DNA of 64,000 nt from CAWJFP01 sp963842155 (lineage in GTDB: Bacteria > Pseudomonadota > Alphaproteobacteria > JACZXZ01): positions 56,566-120,565 of the forward strand of contig CAWJFP010000025.1 of the NCBI GenBank assembly GCA_963842155.1, read 5' to 3'. Positions 63,858-64,000 of this stretch are shown piece after piece. The notes under the pieces were generated by a model. That model ran no database searches and was not told the DNA's origin. It saw nothing but the letters and a program-made list of their open reading frames with translations. Every line of letters starts with the position of its first letter. Position 1 is the stretch's first letter. The translations under genes and the position numbers were made by a program.

Positions 63858-64000
63858 TCGGTCGGCTTACGGGAGCCGAGTTTGGCTGCTTTGCCGGATT
63901 CTCGCAAGCCATTGGCCGGGTGTGTCGTGCTTGTCCCTGCTCTCCAGCTTCGCGGCAGTTCATATCCATGGACGCGCGAAGAAACATGCAAGCCGGCGGC

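Overview
The window is GC-rich, bacterial, and reads as an alphaproteobacterial chromosome segment. Supporting signs are btaAB betaine-lipid genes, YajQ, a type II NADH dehydrogenase, a XylF/XylH sugar ABC system with a single-domain ATPase, and palindromic repeats of the kind scattered in Hyphomicrobiales genomes. I see no rRNA, tRNA, CRISPR array, transposase or phage gene. The order and genus are inference.

Layout. 1-6.2 kb: tail of a Do-like protease, a three-gene group (NPPY methyltransferase, haem-oxygenase-like di-iron protein, convergent ATP-grasp enzyme), a LivF remnant, an acyl-CoA dehydrogenase and a receiver lacking its phospho-acceptor Asp. 6.4-14.9 kb: PhyH oxygenase, PIG-L deacetylase plus GT4 glycosyltransferase, carboxymuconolactone decarboxylase-like protein, PLP decarboxylase with SDR, HMG-CoA-lyase-like protein and class III CoA-transferase. 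15.0-16.2 kb: an AT-rich islet with one TIR-domain gene. 16.2-26.7 kb: MFS transporter, epoxide hydrolase, a two-subunit-type acyl-CoA dehydrogenase pair divergent from an acyl-CoA synthetase, a large MscS channel and an enoyl-CoA hydratase. 26.8-34.8 kb: NDH-2, then a TetR-OMF-MFP-RND efflux operon with an operator inside its promoter. 34.8-41.7 kb: secreted protein, receiver-HAD-sorbosone dehydrogenase operon, MaoC dehydratase, btaBA with a Pho box, and yajQ. 41.8-50 kb: envelope and iron-linked locus (His-rich protein, LTxxQ protein, DyP peroxidase, NHL propeller, OprB porin, PQQ propeller, MFS) with two nearly identical Fur-box-like sites. 50-64 kb: purine-type permease behind a sigma-54-like promoter, dihaem oxidoreductase, xylFH plus ATPase, an ABC-exporter membrane domain without its ATPase, cytochrome c4 coupled to a Cyc2-like cytochrome-porin fusion, GST, universal stress protein, and kdpFA without kdpB.

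Two themes run through the window. One is breakdown of acyl-CoA or branched acids (three acyl-CoA dehydrogenases, acyl-CoA synthetase, hydratases, HMG-CoA-lyase-like and CoA-transferase genes). The other is envelope chemistry and electron transfer (cytochromes, PQQ propellers, porins, peroxidase), with phosphate, iron and nitrogen control suggested by sites upstream of individual operons.

A caution: at least ten genes carry small frame breaks, mostly single extra bases in G/C runs, and each break rejoins a continuous protein family. This looks more like residual sequencing indels than gene decay. These genes are annotated below as whole genes with the break located.
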